A DNA stretch of 64,000 nt. Source: a cyanobacterium PCC 7702 (GTDB taxonomy: Bacteria; Cyanobacteriota; Cyanobacteriia; Cyanobacteriales; Nostocaceae). Location of the stretch: NCBI GenBank assembly GCA_000332255.1, contig KB235926.1:381193-445192 (forward strand), given 5' to 3'. The position numbers were made by a program, and so were the translations under genes. Shown here piece by piece: positions 45,937 to 57,700 of this stretch (positions are counted from its first letter, which is position 1; the number at the start of each line of letters is the position of its first letter). The notes beneath the pieces are model-generated. The model searched no databases, was not told the origin of the DNA, and saw nothing but the letters and a program-made list of their open reading frames with translations.

Positions 45937-47568
45937 TTGAGCGTGAAGCAATGCCTGGGACAAAAAAGTTTATTGTTAAAAATATTACTTTCGATTTTAC
46001 TTAGCTGGAGCATTTTCAGCCTTATTCCCCTACCTGCAGCAGCTAATTCTTTGCTTGCTCAAAAGCAGTCGTCGTCAAAAACCGATCGCACAGCGTGCCG
46101 AATGGCATTAGCTTATGAGTGTGATCTGTCATTATCAAAGGAATCTGATGATTTTAACATCGATTCTCATCGGTTGACAGCACAACCTGCGGTTTTCGAG
46201 TTATCTGATGTAGAACCAACAGACTGGGCTTATCAGGCATTGCGATTGCTTGTCAAACGTTACGGTGTTATAGTAGGTAACACGAATGGCACTTTTGCTC
46301 TTAATCGTCCCCTTAGCCGCTACGAATTTGCTGCAGTGCTTGCAGCTACCCTTAAAAAATTAGAACAGTCGATTGTCAAAGACAGCAACCAGCAATATAC
46401 TCAACAAGATGCTATCGTGTTGCAACGACTGCAAAAAGAGTATAAGTCAGCTTTAGAAGATTTACAGCAACGAGTTGGAAACACTGAAACAGGCGTTACG
46501 CAACTACAAGCAAATCAATTTTCTACCACAACCAAGCTCCAGGGAGAACAAATTATTGCTTTGAGTGACGGTACCGACGCAGGTAAAACTGTTATTTCCC
46601 GTTCGCGGTTAACTTTTTCTACCAGCTTCAACCAAAAAGATTTCTTAGTTACCCAATTAGAATCTGGTAATAATGGTGGTGATGCCATTGATTTAGCACA
46701 AAAACAAAAGTCCAATCTATTTGGAACAACTGGTCTGCTTGTCAATGGTGGGGGACTGGATTACGTAGGAGTGAATTTTGATTTCCAACTCAGACGCTTG
46801 TACTACACTTTTCGCCCTTGGCCAGATCTGGCGTTAACCGTCGGTGCCAAAATGTTGCCACGAGATTTCATCGATCGCAACAGATACGCTGACAACGAAG
46901 CAGTAGATTTTAGTTCTGGCTTTTTTTTGCGCAATCCCCTGATTGTTCAAAACCAAATCGATCGCAACGGTGGTGCAGGAGCTGCTTTGCTGTGGAATCC
47001 TGGTGGTGGAAAATGGACATTGCGATCGCTCTACATTGCAGCAGATGCTAATCAAGCAAACGCCAATACCACAGTCGGCGGTTTATTTGGCGATCGCTAC
47101 CAAACAAGCGTAGAAATCGAATATTCGCCCAGCGAGCGGATCGCATTCAGACTGCAATATACAAATGCTTTGATTAACAATACAACTATTAACGCCTTCG
47201 GTATTAATACCGAATACGCTATTAATAACAACACAGGTATCTTCGGTCGCCTTGGGTTTGGCAGCTATAATGGATACAACACCGCTGTTAACAAAGAATT
47301 AGATTTACATCCTGTTAGTTGGGCTGTTGGTTTCGGTTTTCGCAATCTTCTGCTTCCCGGTACTGTTGCGGGCGTTGCTGTTGGTCAACCATTCCTTAGT
47401 GCTGGTGTGGGTAACGCTACCCAAACTAACTTGGAAGCATTTTACAATCTGCTGCTGAGCGATAACCTGAGCATTACTCCCGTACTTTCTTTAGTCGCCA
47501 ATCCCAATAATGACAATTCCAAGGGTACTATTTGGCAAACCACTCTCAGAAGTGTGTTTTCATTTTAA
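45937..47568 (+). CDS. Iron-uptake (SLH-domain) outer-membrane porin
   Basis: TTG 45937 lies 9 bp after AAGGAG and is preferred to GTG 45943. The 543-residue product has a signal peptide (about 1-36, LLSWSIFSLIPLPAAA), an SLH domain at about 90-148 (VEPTDWAYQALRLLVKRYGV, LNRPLSRYEFAAVL) that binds the cell wall, a coiled coil (about 160-185) and a C-terminal OprB-like beta barrel ending in LRSVFSF, a typical outer-membrane final strand. This layout matches the major cyanobacterial porins linked to inorganic iron uptake. No Fur box could be confidently picked out upstream. Confidence 0.87.
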   Translation: MSVKQCLGQKSLLLKILLSILLSWSIFSLIPLPAAANSLLAQKQSSSKTDRTACRMALAYECDLSLSKESDDFNIDSHRLTAQPAVFELSDVEPTDWAYQALRLLVKRYGVIVGNTNGTFALNRPLSRYEFAAVLAATLKKLEQSIVKDSNQQYTQQDAIVLQRLQKEYKSALEDLQQRVGNTETGVTQLQANQFSTTTKLQGEQIIALSDGTDAGKTVISRSRLTFSTSFNQKDFLVTQLESGNNGGDAIDLAQKQKSNLFGTTGLLVNGGGLDYVGVNFDFQLRRLYYTFRPWPDLALTVGAKMLPRDFIDRNRYADNEAVDFSSGFFLRNPLIVQNQIDRNGGAGAALLWNPGGGKWTLRSLYIAADANQANANTTVGGLFGDRYQTSVEIEYSPSERIAFRLQYTNALINNTTINAFGINTEYAINNNTGIFGRLGFGSYNGYNTAVNKELDLHPVSWAVGFGFRNLLLPGTVAGVAVGQPFLSAGVGNATQTNLEAFYNLLLSDNLSITPVLSLVANPNNDNSKGTIWQTTLRSVFSF

Positions 47569-47736
47569 ATTGGGGAATGGGAATTAGTTATTTTCTCTTA
47601 TCCACTAACTATCAACCACCTCATCTCAAATTGCAACTGTAGATACAAGCAGATGCAGGCAGATGATGATTGGATAAATACTTAGGACATACATTAGTAG
47701 TTTAAAATCTAAAATTCCAAATCAAAAATTGTCAAG

Positions 47737-50406
47737 ATGCAGCCTACAGATCCGGATAAATTTACAGATAAAGCTTGGGAAGGAATTGTCAAATCCCAGG
47801 ATATAGTACGTGCTTATCAACAACAACAATTAGAAGTTGAACATTTAATCATTGCCTTATTACAGCAAGAAAATGGTTTAGCAGCGCGCATCCTCAACCG
47901 CGCGGGTGTGGATGTCAATCGCCTTCAGCAACAACTCGAAGAGTTTATTCGTCGCCAACCTAAAGTTGCTAGAAGCGATCAACTTTATCTCGGTCGCCAT
48001 CTAGATACAATGTTAGATTTATCCGAAGCGGCCAGAGTGCGAATGAAAGATTCCTACATTTCAGTAGAGCACCTATTGTTAGGCTTTGCAGAGGACGAAC
48101 GCATCGGAAAGCGGTTGCTGAAAAATTTTAACTTGGATACAGCCAAGCTGGAGGCTGCAATTAAAGCAATTCGCGGTAGCCAAAAAGTTACAGACCAAAA
48201 TCCCGAGTCTCGTTACGAAGCTTTACAAAAATTTGGAAGAGACTTGACCGAGCAAGCAAAAGCAGGCAAGCTAGATCCGGTGATTGGGCGAGATGAGGAA
48301 ATTCGACGAGTGATTCAGGTATTGTCTCGTCGCAGCAAGAACAACCCAGTTTTGATCGGCGAACCCGGGGTGGGTAAAACAGCGATCGCCGAGGGTTTAG
48401 CCCAGCGGATCGTCAACGGCGATGTTCCAGAATCTTTGAAAAACCGCCAACTCATCGCCCTGGATATGGGAAGTTTAATTGCTGGTGCCAAATATCGAGG
48501 TGAATTTGAAGACCGCTTAAAATCTGTTCTCAGGGAAGTGATTGAATCGAACGGTCAAATAGTTTTGTTTATAGACGAATTGCATACTGTTGTTGGCGCC
48601 GGTTCCGGACAGCAAGGAGCAATGGATGCAAGCAATTTACTCAAACCCATGCTAGCGCGGGGAGAACTCCGCTGTATCGGAGCAACTACCCTCGACGAAT
48701 ACCGCAAATACATCGAAAAAGATGCCGCCCTAGAAAGGCGTTTTCAGCAAGTGTACGTAGACCAACCCAGTGTGGAAAATACAATTTCTATTCTCCGGGG
48801 ATTAAAAGAACGCTATGAAGTTCACCACAACGTGAAAATTTCCGATAGTGCCTTAGTAGCAGCTGCTACCCTCTCTGCACGATACATCAACGATCGCTTT
48901 TTACCAGATAAAGCCATTGACCTGGTTGATGAAGCAGCAGCGCAACTGAAAATGGAAATCACATCCAAACCAGCAGAATTAGAAGCGATCGACCGCCGCT
49001 TGATGCAGCTGGAAATGGAAAAGTTGTCTTTAGCCGGAGAAGAAAAAGCCACCATCCAAACTCAAGAACGCTTGCAGCGCATTGAACGAGAAATTAGTAA
49101 CTTAACAAAAAAACAACAAGAATTAAACGGACAGTGGCAAACGGAAAAGCTACTATTAGAGGCAATCAGTGCTTTAAAACAAGAAGAAGAAAAACTGCGA
49201 GTGCAAATTGAACAAGCAGAACGAGCCTACGATCTTAACAAAGCTGCTCAGTTAAAGTATGGCAAATTAGAGGGACTGCAGCGGGAACGGGAAGCCAAAG
49301 AAGCCGAACTATTGAAAATTCAAGCCCAAGGCAAAACTTTGTTGCGCGAACAAGTGACAGAAGCCGACATCGCCGAAATTGTCGCTAAATGGACAAAAAT
49401 TCCAGTCAATCGCCTGTTAGAGTCCGAACGGCAAAAACTTCTACAGCTGGAAAAGCACCTGCACGAACGAGTTGTCGGCCAGCAAGAAGCAGTAGCAGCA
49501 GTTGCGGCCGCTATTCGTCGCGCCCGTGCGGGAATGAAAGACCCCAACCGTCCCATCGGTTCATTTCTGTTTATGGGACCAACGGGAGTTGGAAAAACTG
49601 AACTTGCTCGCGCCCTAGCGCAATTTCTCTTTGACTCGGATGACGCTTTGGTACGTTTGGACATGTCCGAGTATATGGAAAAACACTCGGTCTCTCGCTT
49701 GATAGGAGCGCCTCCAGGATACGTGGGTTATGAAGAAGGCGGTCAACTCACAGAAGCTGTTCGCCGCCGTCCCTACTCGGTAGTGCTGTTGGATGAAGTC
49801 GAAAAAGCTCATCCAGACGTGTTCAACATTTTGTTGCAGGTGTTAGAAGACGGTAGAATTACAGATTCTCAAGGTAGAACAGTTGATTTTCGCAATACCG
49901 TTATTGTCATGACCAGCAATATCGGTAGCGAGTATATTTTAGATATTTCTGGTGATGACTCCCAGTACGAGAAAATGCGGAACCGAGTTATGGATGCTTT
50001 GCGATCGCACTTCCGCCCCGAATTTCTCAACCGCGTTGACGATTTAATTATTTTCCATGCTCTCAGTCGCAGCGAACTGCGGCAAATTGTTCGCATTCAG
50101 CTCAAACGGGTAGAAAATCTACTGGCAGAACAAAAAATCTCTTTGGAAATATCTGCAAGTGCTTGTGATTACCTGGTTGAAATCGGTTACGACCCAGTCT
50201 ACGGCGCACGTCCGCTCAAACGAGCTATTCAAAGAGAAGTAGAAAACGCGCTCGCAACCAAAATCCTAGAGACGACCTTCAGCGCTGGTGACACGATCGT
50301 CATCGATAAAGGCGAAAAAGGACTTATCTTTAGCAAGAAAAAAGTCCTTGCAGTCGCCCCATCCCCAAACCTCACCTACGTACTAGAAGCATCTCGCGAA
50401 TCTTGA
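47737..50406 (+). CDS. clpB: ATP-dependent disaggregase ClpB
   Basis: An 889-residue Hsp100 chaperone that pulls proteins out of aggregates with DnaK. Order: N-domain (about 1-150), first AAA+ module with Walker A GEPGVGKT (208-215), the coiled-coil middle domain (about 415-530), second AAA+ with Walker A GPTGVGKT (614-621) and Walker [14 protein letters not shown], and the C-terminal small domain ([15 protein letters not shown]). No ClpP-binding loop is seen, so it is ClpB and not ClpC. Cyanobacteria often have two ClpB paralogues; which one this is cannot be told. No heat-shock operator of CIRCE type was found upstream. Confidence 0.95.
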   Translation: MQPTDPDKFTDKAWEGIVKSQDIVRAYQQQQLEVEHLIIALLQQENGLAARILNRAGVDVNRLQQQLEEFIRRQPKVARSDQLYLGRHLDTMLDLSEAARVRMKDSYISVEHLLLGFAEDERIGKRLLKNFNLDTAKLEAAIKAIRGSQKVTDQNPESRYEALQKFGRDLTEQAKAGKLDPVIGRDEEIRRVIQVLSRRSKNNPVLIGEPGVGKTAIAEGLAQRIVNGDVPESLKNRQLIALDMGSLIAGAKYRGEFEDRLKSVLREVIESNGQIVLFIDELHTVVGAGSGQQGAMDASNLLKPMLARGELRCIGATTLDEYRKYIEKDAALERRFQQVYVDQPSVENTISILRGLKERYEVHHNVKISDSALVAAATLSARYINDRFLPDKAIDLVDEAAAQLKMEITSKPAELEAIDRRLMQLEMEKLSLAGEEKATIQTQERLQRIEREISNLTKKQQELNGQWQTEKLLLEAISALKQEEEKLRVQIEQAERAYDLNKAAQLKYGKLEGLQREREAKEAELLKIQAQGKTLLREQVTEADIAEIVAKWTKIPVNRLLESERQKLLQLEKHLHERVVGQQEAVAAVAAAIRRARAGMKDPNRPIGSFLFMGPTGVGKTELARALAQFLFDSDDALVRLDMSEYMEKHSVSRLIGAPPGYVGYEEGGQLTEAVRRRPYSVVLLDEVEKAHPDVFNILLQVLEDGRITDSQGRTVDFRNTVIVMTSNIGSEYILDISGDDSQYEKMRNRVMDALRSHFRPEFLNRVDDLIIFHALSRSELRQIVRIQLKRVENLLAEQKISLEISASACDYLVEIGYDPVYGARPLKRAIQREVENALATKILETTFSAGDTIVIDKGEKGLIFSKKKVLAVAPSPNLTYVLEASRES

Positions 50407-50599
50407 CATTCTCCTTTGCTAAAATTGGCGACCCTATCGCGATCGTTGCCAACTGGTAAAAGAAATTTCCATCTCTCCCGCGCTGGTGGAAAAGATTCTG
50501 GCGTGGAACCTGTAACTCCACAAACCCCCCAGGAGTTCAAGTCTGGAACCTAGCTGCCAAGGGGAAGAATAAGTATAATTGGAAACTCTCGCTCGTGCC

Positions 50600-51973
50600 A
50601 TGAAAACAATCCAATGCCTTGCTCGCTATTTTCCAGATAAATGTGGAGGTATCCAAGTAAACCTCAGCGAACTAATACCAGAACTGCGATCGCATCAGGT
50701 AGAAGTCAAAATAGCTGCGGCGAAAAGTAATTCCACCGTGGAGAATTGCTATCAGCATAACGGTGTAGAAGTATATCGCTATCCTGTCAGTCCCGTACCC
50801 CGGCCACAACCCAACCACGGACAATTTCCTCATCCAGGATTTGCTTATTTTGCTCGTTGGTTGTCCGCTCAAAAAGCTGATATCTACCACCAGCACCATT
50901 GGGAAGTAATTTGCGGTCTACCGCATTTGCGTTTGGCAAAAAAATTGGGTATGGCAACAGTAGTGACCGTACACTCTGCTATACCCATCTGTCAGCGAAC
51001 TACTTTGATGTTCGAAGGACAACAACCCTGTGATGGCAAAATCGATGTTGTACGCTGTAGCTATTGCTGCGATCGCCTTACTCAAAAATTACCTGCTTTG
51101 GCAGTTAAAATGTTGAGTCGAATACCCATGTCTGTGGTCAGTCGCCTGCAACTACCTGCAAGCGTATACCTTCCCTGCTCCCAAGCACAAAAAAACCCAG
51201 GAGCTTACTTTCGTCCGTTGTTTGTACCTGGTTACGTACGTGCTCGTCAATCCAGCTTGCTAAGCATGGCAAAGTTCGCCGATCGCATTATTGCAGTCTG
51301 TGATTGGCTGTATCAAGCTCTGCTCATCAATGGCATCCCAAAAGAAAAAATAATTCTTTGCCGCGCTGGTATTCTTACTTGTTCTCCCAGAAAACAACTA
51401 CAGCTAAAATCACAGCAAGAACCCTTGAAAGTTGTATTCTTGGGTCGCTTAGAAGCATTCAAGGGACTTCATGTTTTAATAGAGGCAGTGAAAAATTTAC
51501 CCCCCACCACTAAGGTGGAACTTGTCATCCACGGTATATTTCAACATGAAGCATATCGCAAACAAATAATAGAATTAATAGGAAAAGACAGTCGCATTCG
51601 TTTGGCAAAAGAACTGACAAGAGAAGAACTACCAACAGTATTAACTAACTACGATCTGTTAGCCGTACCCTCCCAAGGTTTGGAAACAGGACCCCTCGTT
51701 GTCTTGGAAGCGCACGCACGATCGCTTCCCGTGATTGGTTCCAATGTCGGAGGTATTGCAGAATTAGTCAAACACGGAATTGATGGATGGTTGGTTCCAG
51801 CTAATGACATCCAAGCTTGGAGCGAAGCACTGCAGCTTTTGGCGCGCGATCGTCACCTGCTGCAACAACTTTCCCAGGGAGTCAAAGATGTTCGCACCGT
51901 TAACGTGCAAGCTAAGGAATTAGCAGAAATTTATACCGAAGTCATCAAAGACACAAAAATTCCTTGCCCCTGA
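50600..51973 (+). CDS. Glycosyltransferase family 4
   Basis: Starting at ATG 50600 the product is 457 residues, a GT-B enzyme. The N-terminal half has the donor/acceptor-like start YFPDKCGGIQVNLSEL; the C-terminal half has KVVFLGRLEAFKGLHVLIEA and the GT4 motif VPSQGLETGPLVVLEAHARS with the E-x7-E acids, then GGIAELVKHGIDGWLVP. In between is a cysteine-rich segment (CDGKIDVVRCSYCCDRL) found in some cyanobacterial GT4 proteins. Substrate unknown; it lies between clpB and htpG with no sugar genes adjacent. Confidence 0.87.
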   Translation: MKTIQCLARYFPDKCGGIQVNLSELIPELRSHQVEVKIAAAKSNSTVENCYQHNGVEVYRYPVSPVPRPQPNHGQFPHPGFAYFARWLSAQKADIYHQHHWEVICGLPHLRLAKKLGMATVVTVHSAIPICQRTTLMFEGQQPCDGKIDVVRCSYCCDRLTQKLPALAVKMLSRIPMSVVSRLQLPASVYLPCSQAQKNPGAYFRPLFVPGYVRARQSSLLSMAKFADRIIAVCDWLYQALLINGIPKEKIILCRAGILTCSPRKQLQLKSQQEPLKVVFLGRLEAFKGLHVLIEAVKNLPPTTKVELVIHGIFQHEAYRKQIIELIGKDSRIRLAKELTREELPTVLTNYDLLAVPSQGLETGPLVVLEAHARSLPVIGSNVGGIAELVKHGIDGWLVPANDIQAWSEALQLLARDRHLLQQLSQGVKDVRTVNVQAKELAEIYTEVIKDTKIPCP

Positions 51974-52089
51974 GAGTAGGGAAATCCGAATAAAATTTAG
52001 AGGCAACCCATACCCATAACTATCAAGGATCGCGGAAAATTGATCCTCAGAATTATTCATGCAATCAAATCAAAACTTCATGGGTAAAT

Positions 52090-54069
52090 ATGCTAGAACA
52101 AGGCACAATTACTATTCATACTGAGAATATTTTTCCAATCATCAAAAAGTCTCTATACTCCAACCACGAAATTTTCCTGCGGGAATTGATATCGAACGCC
52201 GTAGACGCAATCCAAAAATTAAAAATGGTATCCCGCGCAGGAGAGTATTCTGGCGAGATCGGCGAACCAGAAATTCAAATTTCTATCGATAAAAATAAGA
52301 AGACTCTCTCCATTACCGATAATGGCATCGGTATGACAGCAGATGAGGTCAAAAAATATATCAACCAAGTGGCTTTTTCCAGTGCAGAAGAATTTATTCG
52401 CAAGTATAAAAATGCCTCGGAACAACCAATAATCGGTCACTTTGGTCTGGGCTTTTACTCCTCCTTTATGGTCGCCAAACAAGTCGAAATTGATACCCTG
52501 TCCTATAAAGAAGGAGCACAAGCAGTCCATTGGAGCTGTGATGGTTCTCCCGAGTTCACCCTTAAAGATTCATCGCGCACGACTCGCGGTACCACAGTCA
52601 CTCTGCATTTGATGGAAGAAGAACTGGAGTATCTCGAGCCAGCACGAATCAAGAATCTTGTCAAGACCTATTGCGACTTTATGCCAGTGCCAATAAAACT
52701 CGATGGCGAGGTGTTAAACAGACAAAAAGCACCCTGGCGCGAGTCTCCCAGTAATCTCACCAAAGAAGATTATTTAGAATTTTACCGCTACCTGTATCCT
52801 TTCCAAGAAGAACCCATTTTATGGGTACATCTCAATACGGATTATCCTTTTATTATTAACGGTATTTTGTATTTCCCGAAATTAAAGCCAGATGTAGATG
52901 TTACCAAAGGACAAATCAAACTCTTCTGCAATCAAGTTTTCGTCAGCGACCACTGTGAAGAAATAATTCCACAATTTCTCCTTCCCATGCGGGGTGTGAT
53001 TGATAGCACCGATATTCCCCTCAACGTATCGCGCAGTGCTTTGCAAACCGATCGCACGGTTCGAAAAATCGGAGATTACATAGCTAAAAAAGTAGGCGAT
53101 CGCCTCAAAGAACTTTATCGCGATAACCGCGAACAATACATCAACACCTGGAAAGACCTCGGTACCTTTGTCAAATTCGGGGTCATGAATGATGAAAAAT
53201 TTAAAAAACAAGTAGAAGACTTCATTATCTTTCGCACCACTGCAAAGCTACCAGAACAAAGCACGTCCGAAACCCCCACAACACAAATTCAATCCGAAGA
53301 AAAAGACGTTTGGCAACAAGACACAAACGAAGAACAGGAAAATCTCAAATATCAATATACAACCCTCAAACAGTACTTAGAACGCAACAAAGAACGCCAC
53401 CAAAACCGAGTTTTCTACTGCACCGACGAAAGCGCCCAAGCCACTTATGTAGAATTACATAAAAAACAAGGCTTGGAAGTCCTATTTATGGACTCCTTCA
53501 TCGACACCCACTTTATCAACTTTTTAGAACGAGAACACACAAACGTCAAATTTACACGAGTAGACTCCGACTTGGATCAAACCCTACTCGATAAAGACAA
53601 AGCTGGAGAAATCGTCGATCCGAAAACCAATAAAACCCGTAGCGAACTGATCAAAGAACTCTTCGAAAAAGCTCTCAACAAACCTAAAGTCAACATCCGC
53701 ACCGAAGCTTTAAAATCTGACAATCCCCTCGGAACACCACCAGCAGTAGTACTGCTACCAGAAATCTTGCGTCGTCTGCGGGAAATGAACGCTTTGATGC
53801 AACAGCAAACAGCTGAATTCCCCGAAGAGCACATACTGCTAATAAATACCGCTCACCCCTTGATTCAAAATCTAGCAAACCTCAGCCAAGGTAGTATTAT
53901 TCAAACAGATGGTCAATCGCCCACAACTGAGTTGGTCAATATGATTTGCAACCACATCTACGACTTGGCGTTAATGTCTCAAAAAGGATTCGACGCAGAA
54001 GGAATGAAAGCTTTCGTTGAACGTTCTAACCAAGTACTGACTCAGCTGACGGAAAAAGCTACTAAATAG
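52090..54069 (+). CDS. htpG: Chaperone protein HtpG (Hsp90)
   Basis: A 659-residue Hsp90. The N-terminal GHKL ATPase holds LRELISNAVDAIQKL, ITDNGIGMT and GHFGLGFYSSFMV; the middle domain carries the DIPLNVSRSALQ catalytic loop and a long, charged linker; the C-terminal dimerisation part has the late ITNLIYDLALMSQ-like helices (here MICNHIYDLALMS). Cyanobacterial HtpG helps in heat and high-light stress and phycobilisome assembly. It lies about 115 bp after the GT4 gene, and near clpB, but no shared heat-shock signal was seen. Confidence 0.95.
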   Translation: MLEQGTITIHTENIFPIIKKSLYSNHEIFLRELISNAVDAIQKLKMVSRAGEYSGEIGEPEIQISIDKNKKTLSITDNGIGMTADEVKKYINQVAFSSAEEFIRKYKNASEQPIIGHFGLGFYSSFMVAKQVEIDTLSYKEGAQAVHWSCDGSPEFTLKDSSRTTRGTTVTLHLMEEELEYLEPARIKNLVKTYCDFMPVPIKLDGEVLNRQKAPWRESPSNLTKEDYLEFYRYLYPFQEEPILWVHLNTDYPFIINGILYFPKLKPDVDVTKGQIKLFCNQVFVSDHCEEIIPQFLLPMRGVIDSTDIPLNVSRSALQTDRTVRKIGDYIAKKVGDRLKELYRDNREQYINTWKDLGTFVKFGVMNDEKFKKQVEDFIIFRTTAKLPEQSTSETPTTQIQSEEKDVWQQDTNEEQENLKYQYTTLKQYLERNKERHQNRVFYCTDESAQATYVELHKKQGLEVLFMDSFIDTHFINFLEREHTNVKFTRVDSDLDQTLLDKDKAGEIVDPKTNKTRSELIKELFEKALNKPKVNIRTEALKSDNPLGTPPAVVLLPEILRRLREMNALMQQQTAEFPEEHILLINTAHPLIQNLANLSQGSIIQTDGQSPTTELVNMICNHIYDLALMSQKGFDAEGMKAFVERSNQVLTQLTEKATK

Positions 54070-54174
54070 CTATTAGCAACGACCTACATCCTCCCCAGTA
54101 TCCCCTTTGACACCATTGATGCAGTAAAAGAATACAATAAAAAACTGTGTGCAATTAAATCGGAGAATTGAACA

Positions 54175-54411
54175 ATGTCTCGCCGCTGCCAACTAACTGG
54201 CAAAAAAGCAAACAACGCCTTTGCCATTTCCCACTCTCACCGTCGCACCAAGCGCTTACAACACGTGAACTTACAAAACAAGCGCATTTGGTGGCCAGAA
54301 GGCAATCGCTGGGTCAGACTCAAACTCTCTACCAAAGCCATCAAAACCATTCAAAAAAAAGGACTGCAAGCAATGGCAAAAGAAGCTGGAATTAATCTCA
54401 ATCAATACTAA
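54175..54411 (+). CDS. rpmB: 50S ribosomal protein L28
   Basis: The 78-residue product is a complete L28: [16 protein letters not shown], the [20 protein letters not shown] core and [17 protein letters not shown]. The CxxC zinc form is not present (single Cys near the start). GGAG lies about 10 bp before ATG 54175. It follows htpG after about 100 bp and is ended by a strong terminator. Confidence 0.96.
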   Translation: MSRRCQLTGKKANNAFAISHSHRRTKRLQHVNLQNKRIWWPEGNRWVRLKLSTKAIKTIQKKGLQAMAKEAGINLNQY

Positions 54412-54435
54412 GCAGCTTCTACAAACAAAACAAAT

Positions 54436-54469
54436 CCCCGACTTCTATAAAAAGTCGGGGTTCTTTTTT
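54436..54469 (+). terminator. Rho-independent terminator of rpmB
   Basis: CCCCGACTT (54436-54444) pairs perfectly with AAGTCGGGG (54452-54460) and is followed by TTCTTTTTT. It lies 25 bp after the rpmB stop. Confidence 0.92.
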
Positions 54470-54486
54470 ACTGTTAACTACAAGTG

Positions 54487-54543
54487 TTCGTAGTTAGACT
54501 TTAGTGCAGAGATTGTCAAGGACTAAAATCCTTACTACAAGCT
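54487..54543. repeat. Dispersed GTTCGTAGT-type imperfect inverted repeat
   Basis: GTTCGTAGTTAGACTTTAGT at the left and ACTAAAATCCTTACTAC at the right are imperfect reverse complements. The pattern resembles short repeats common in Nostoc-like genomes (GTTCGTAGT-AGGACTTTAGTCC). Related fragments occur at about 24507-24530 (reverse) and 45289-45320 in this window. Confidence 0.55.
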
Positions 54544-54669
54544 CAAGTTCGCAGTCAATACTTCAGTGTTTAAATTTTCGTATTCAGCACTTAAGTACTC
54601 ACTGCAAACAAATTGATATCTTTTTTTTTAGAAATGGGCATCATAAGTTTACTCGACTAACAAAATCTT

Positions 54670-54688
54670 ATTTGTCCGAAGGACAAAT
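54670..54688. promoter_or_regulatory. Perfect 8-bp hairpin 38 bp before hpsA
   Basis: ATTTGTCC (54670-54677), GAA, GGACAAAT (54681-54688): a perfect stem with a 3-nt loop. Position in the likely 5' leader suggests an mRNA hairpin or operator for hpsA; it could also be a mobile small palindrome common in cyanobacteria. Nothing shows which. Confidence 0.5.
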
Positions 54689-54726
54689 TCAAAACTTCCA
54701 TCACAATCTTCAATAGGACAACAGCT

Positions 54727-57700
54727 ATGTCTCGTAAAAGTCAACGAGTCAAGGCAATAAAAAAACTTTACAAACACTTTTACCAGAAGTTTTTATCTGG
54801 AATTAGAAGACAAATTATTTGGTTTTTGCGTTGCACCTTTACCCCTCAAAGACGAAAAAGAGCAACAAATAATGCTGGTTTTGTATTGCCAACAGTGGCA
54901 ATGGTATCGATAGTAATCGTATTGCTGACAACTGCGATTTTACTTAGATCCTTTGACCGAGCCAAAAATGCTTCCAACGTCCGAGTTAATGAAGCGGTTC
55001 TCAGTGCTGCAACTCCAGCTATAGATCGTGCAAGAGCAAAAATAAACAAACTATTTCAAGACGGACGGTTACCAAGAGGTACGCCGACAGATGACGCTTT
55101 ATACACTACTTTAACAACCAACATCAATGAATACACCTTTGGTGATGAAACTCAACTGAAATTAGTTGAAGGAACAGAGGAGTCAGCAACAGCGTGGATG
55201 TATCCGGTCGATACAGACAACAACGGTAAATTTGATAGTTACACCCTCTATGGAATTTACTTTAAAAACCCTCCTATCAGTAACGGTCAATACACTCGAG
55301 CTCGAAATACCCTAGAGGCAAGAACTCCACCCATGACCACTGGTAGCATAAGTAGCGATTGTGGAGATACCCTAGGGACCAGCGCCACCTTGGTAGGTAG
55401 CTCTGGCTGGTTTAAAGTGGGCAATAAATTAAAAAAGGCCTTTTTTGTATACACGGCAACCGTTCCCATCACCAATCCGCCCAATGGCAATTATGAATCT
55501 CGCAAGGGTAATAAAGGCTTTTCTGCTTTAGAGTTCCAACAAGACCGCGTCCAACTTCCTCTTGTCAACAACGCTGTTCTCTATGAAGACGATATATATT
55601 TAAGCCCAGGTCCCGCCTTTAAACTGAATGGGCGAATTTTTACTAACAGCAACTTTCTGACCGGTTCACCAGCTAACAATATCAGGTTATATCAAGTCAG
55701 CAGCAAAGCATCCTGTTTCTACGATCCTGAAAACGCCAAAGTTGTCGTTGGTGGCAATTTAGCTGCTGGAGGTATCACCGATACAACTGATGCAAGACAG
55801 GTCACCAGAGTTGATTTATACAGGGGAAAAACTAGGGACCCTTTTACTGTCGATTTTGCCAAATCAACCAAACCAGCACCAGGTGAGGCTAATTTAATTG
55901 CCTACAACAGCCTTGCTTACGTGCAGCGGATCAATCGCTTAGTTAGCGCCCAAATGGCTAACGATCCAAGCACCGATCCCTCGGAGGTAAAAAATGGCAT
56001 TCAACAGCAAAAAGATAAACTTGGTTTACCAAGTTACACTCCAGCAGAAATTGATACCTTTCGCAGACAACAGTTAGAACTTTACTTTAGAAAGCGTACC
56101 CGCCGCGTACCTTATAAAGAAGTACCCTTTGGTGGCGATGCTCTTGGCGATTACAAAGTGGGAGGAAGTAAGGAAAATCAGGTGCTTCAAGGAAGCGGTG
56201 ACACTCTGCGTCCACCAGATGCGTGGATCTATCCCACCGATCCTGCTGATGGCAAAACAGGAATTAATTATACTAATCTCACACTCAACTTTAACGGTTC
56301 TAACAAGCTTATACCCGGTGCTACCGAACCAACAAAACTGCAAAATACTTTTAACGGTGAAGAACAATACCTTGGTGACAGAGTTGTAATTGGTCACAAT
56401 CTACCTCAACTTTGGTGGGACAAAAATAAAAATCAGTTTGTCGGTCCTAGTCCCCAGGACACTCAAAATATTAGAGATATTGTGTGGGATGACCCAAAGG
56501 ACAAAACTCGCACTCGTCGCTCTCGCATTGAGACATTAGCCGATTTGGGATCTACGGAGCGAGATAAGGATTGGGAACTAGCAGCTGCTAAAGTACCAAC
56601 CAGTCCCCAAGAGCCTGTTGGTGGTTTGCGAGTGATAACTGGCGCTGGGATATATCTACCTGATGGTTTTACAGGCGCATCTACTGATTTTTCCTCAGTT
56701 AGCAAAGAAATTTGGTCAGATATGATGCCAGTACCTCAGGCTGGAGCACCAACATACAAGACTATTGCGCCCTACTGGATGTACGATTACTTGGACACAA
56801 ACGGGTTTAAGTACTCCTCTATCAAATATAAATGGTCTGAGATTACTGACCCTACCAAGACTCCATATCTACGGATGCGGGCCACAGCTGTGTATCACTA
56901 TAAATCTGCTGGTTACAACCAGGCTAATCCAACACCATTGGCCTGTGTCAGCAGCTTTTATGTCCCGACTAACAGTACTACGGCGAAAAATTTACCTGCA
57001 CTTCCTTGGAATAATGCTAGCGGTGGTTTATCCAATAACGGTATAGTCTATGGACCACCTACCAAATCTGCAAGCGATTATCAGGCGGTGCTACAGTACC
57101 AATCTCAATTAAAATATCCAAACGGACGTTTGATAGATGATGGACTGCTGGCACGAGCTTTAGCGAAAACAGCTGCTAACCGCACCCTTGCTGAACAATC
57201 TGCTATTGACGCTCAAATTTGTGCTCTGCAAATTCTAGATGGAAGTATTTCAGTTGCCAGCACTCCTCCGATTCCTCACGGCGCTATTAGAGAGACAGCC
57301 CTTTTAGATGCAAGACAGGTTAAGGCGATTCAGACCAACAATACAACAACCGATTACGATCTTCCCAAAAAAGATAGACAGCCTCTGGAAATTCGGGCCA
57401 CTGTATTGGATATAAACGCCCTACGTACAACCAAGATTGGAGGAGCAACTCCAGCACAGGAATACCTATTGCCTAACAGCGGCATTATCTATGCTACTCG
57501 CAACGATGCCCTGCCAGATTTAAGTGCAGCAGCTGATAAGAATAACCCATCTCAGGCAGAAAAGACAGAAAGTCCGGTGGACTACAAACTCGACGCAACT
57601 CGCCGTCCTAACGCTATCATGCTCGTCAATGGTGCAAAAATTTGGCGAGAACTGAATTATCGAGATGCAGAGAAAGGGTTGATTTTAGCCACAAATTTGC

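Larger units (their letters stand above)
54412..54726. other. 315-bp region between rpmB and hpsA
   Basis: It holds the rpmB terminator, a dispersed-repeat copy (54487-54543), a T-rich stretch (54618-54630) and a perfect small palindrome just before hpsA. No gene is seen. The hpsA promoter must lie here; I looked for the hormogonium J-box reported upstream of such genes and did not find an exact match. Confidence 0.5.

Noticed and set aside
49320-49664. 114-codon minus-strand frame within clpB
   Set aside because: Antisense shadow of the strongly conserved second AAA+ domain.
54168-54395. 75-codon frame overlapping rpmB
   Set aside because: Shares the region with a certain L28 gene in another frame; no independent signal.
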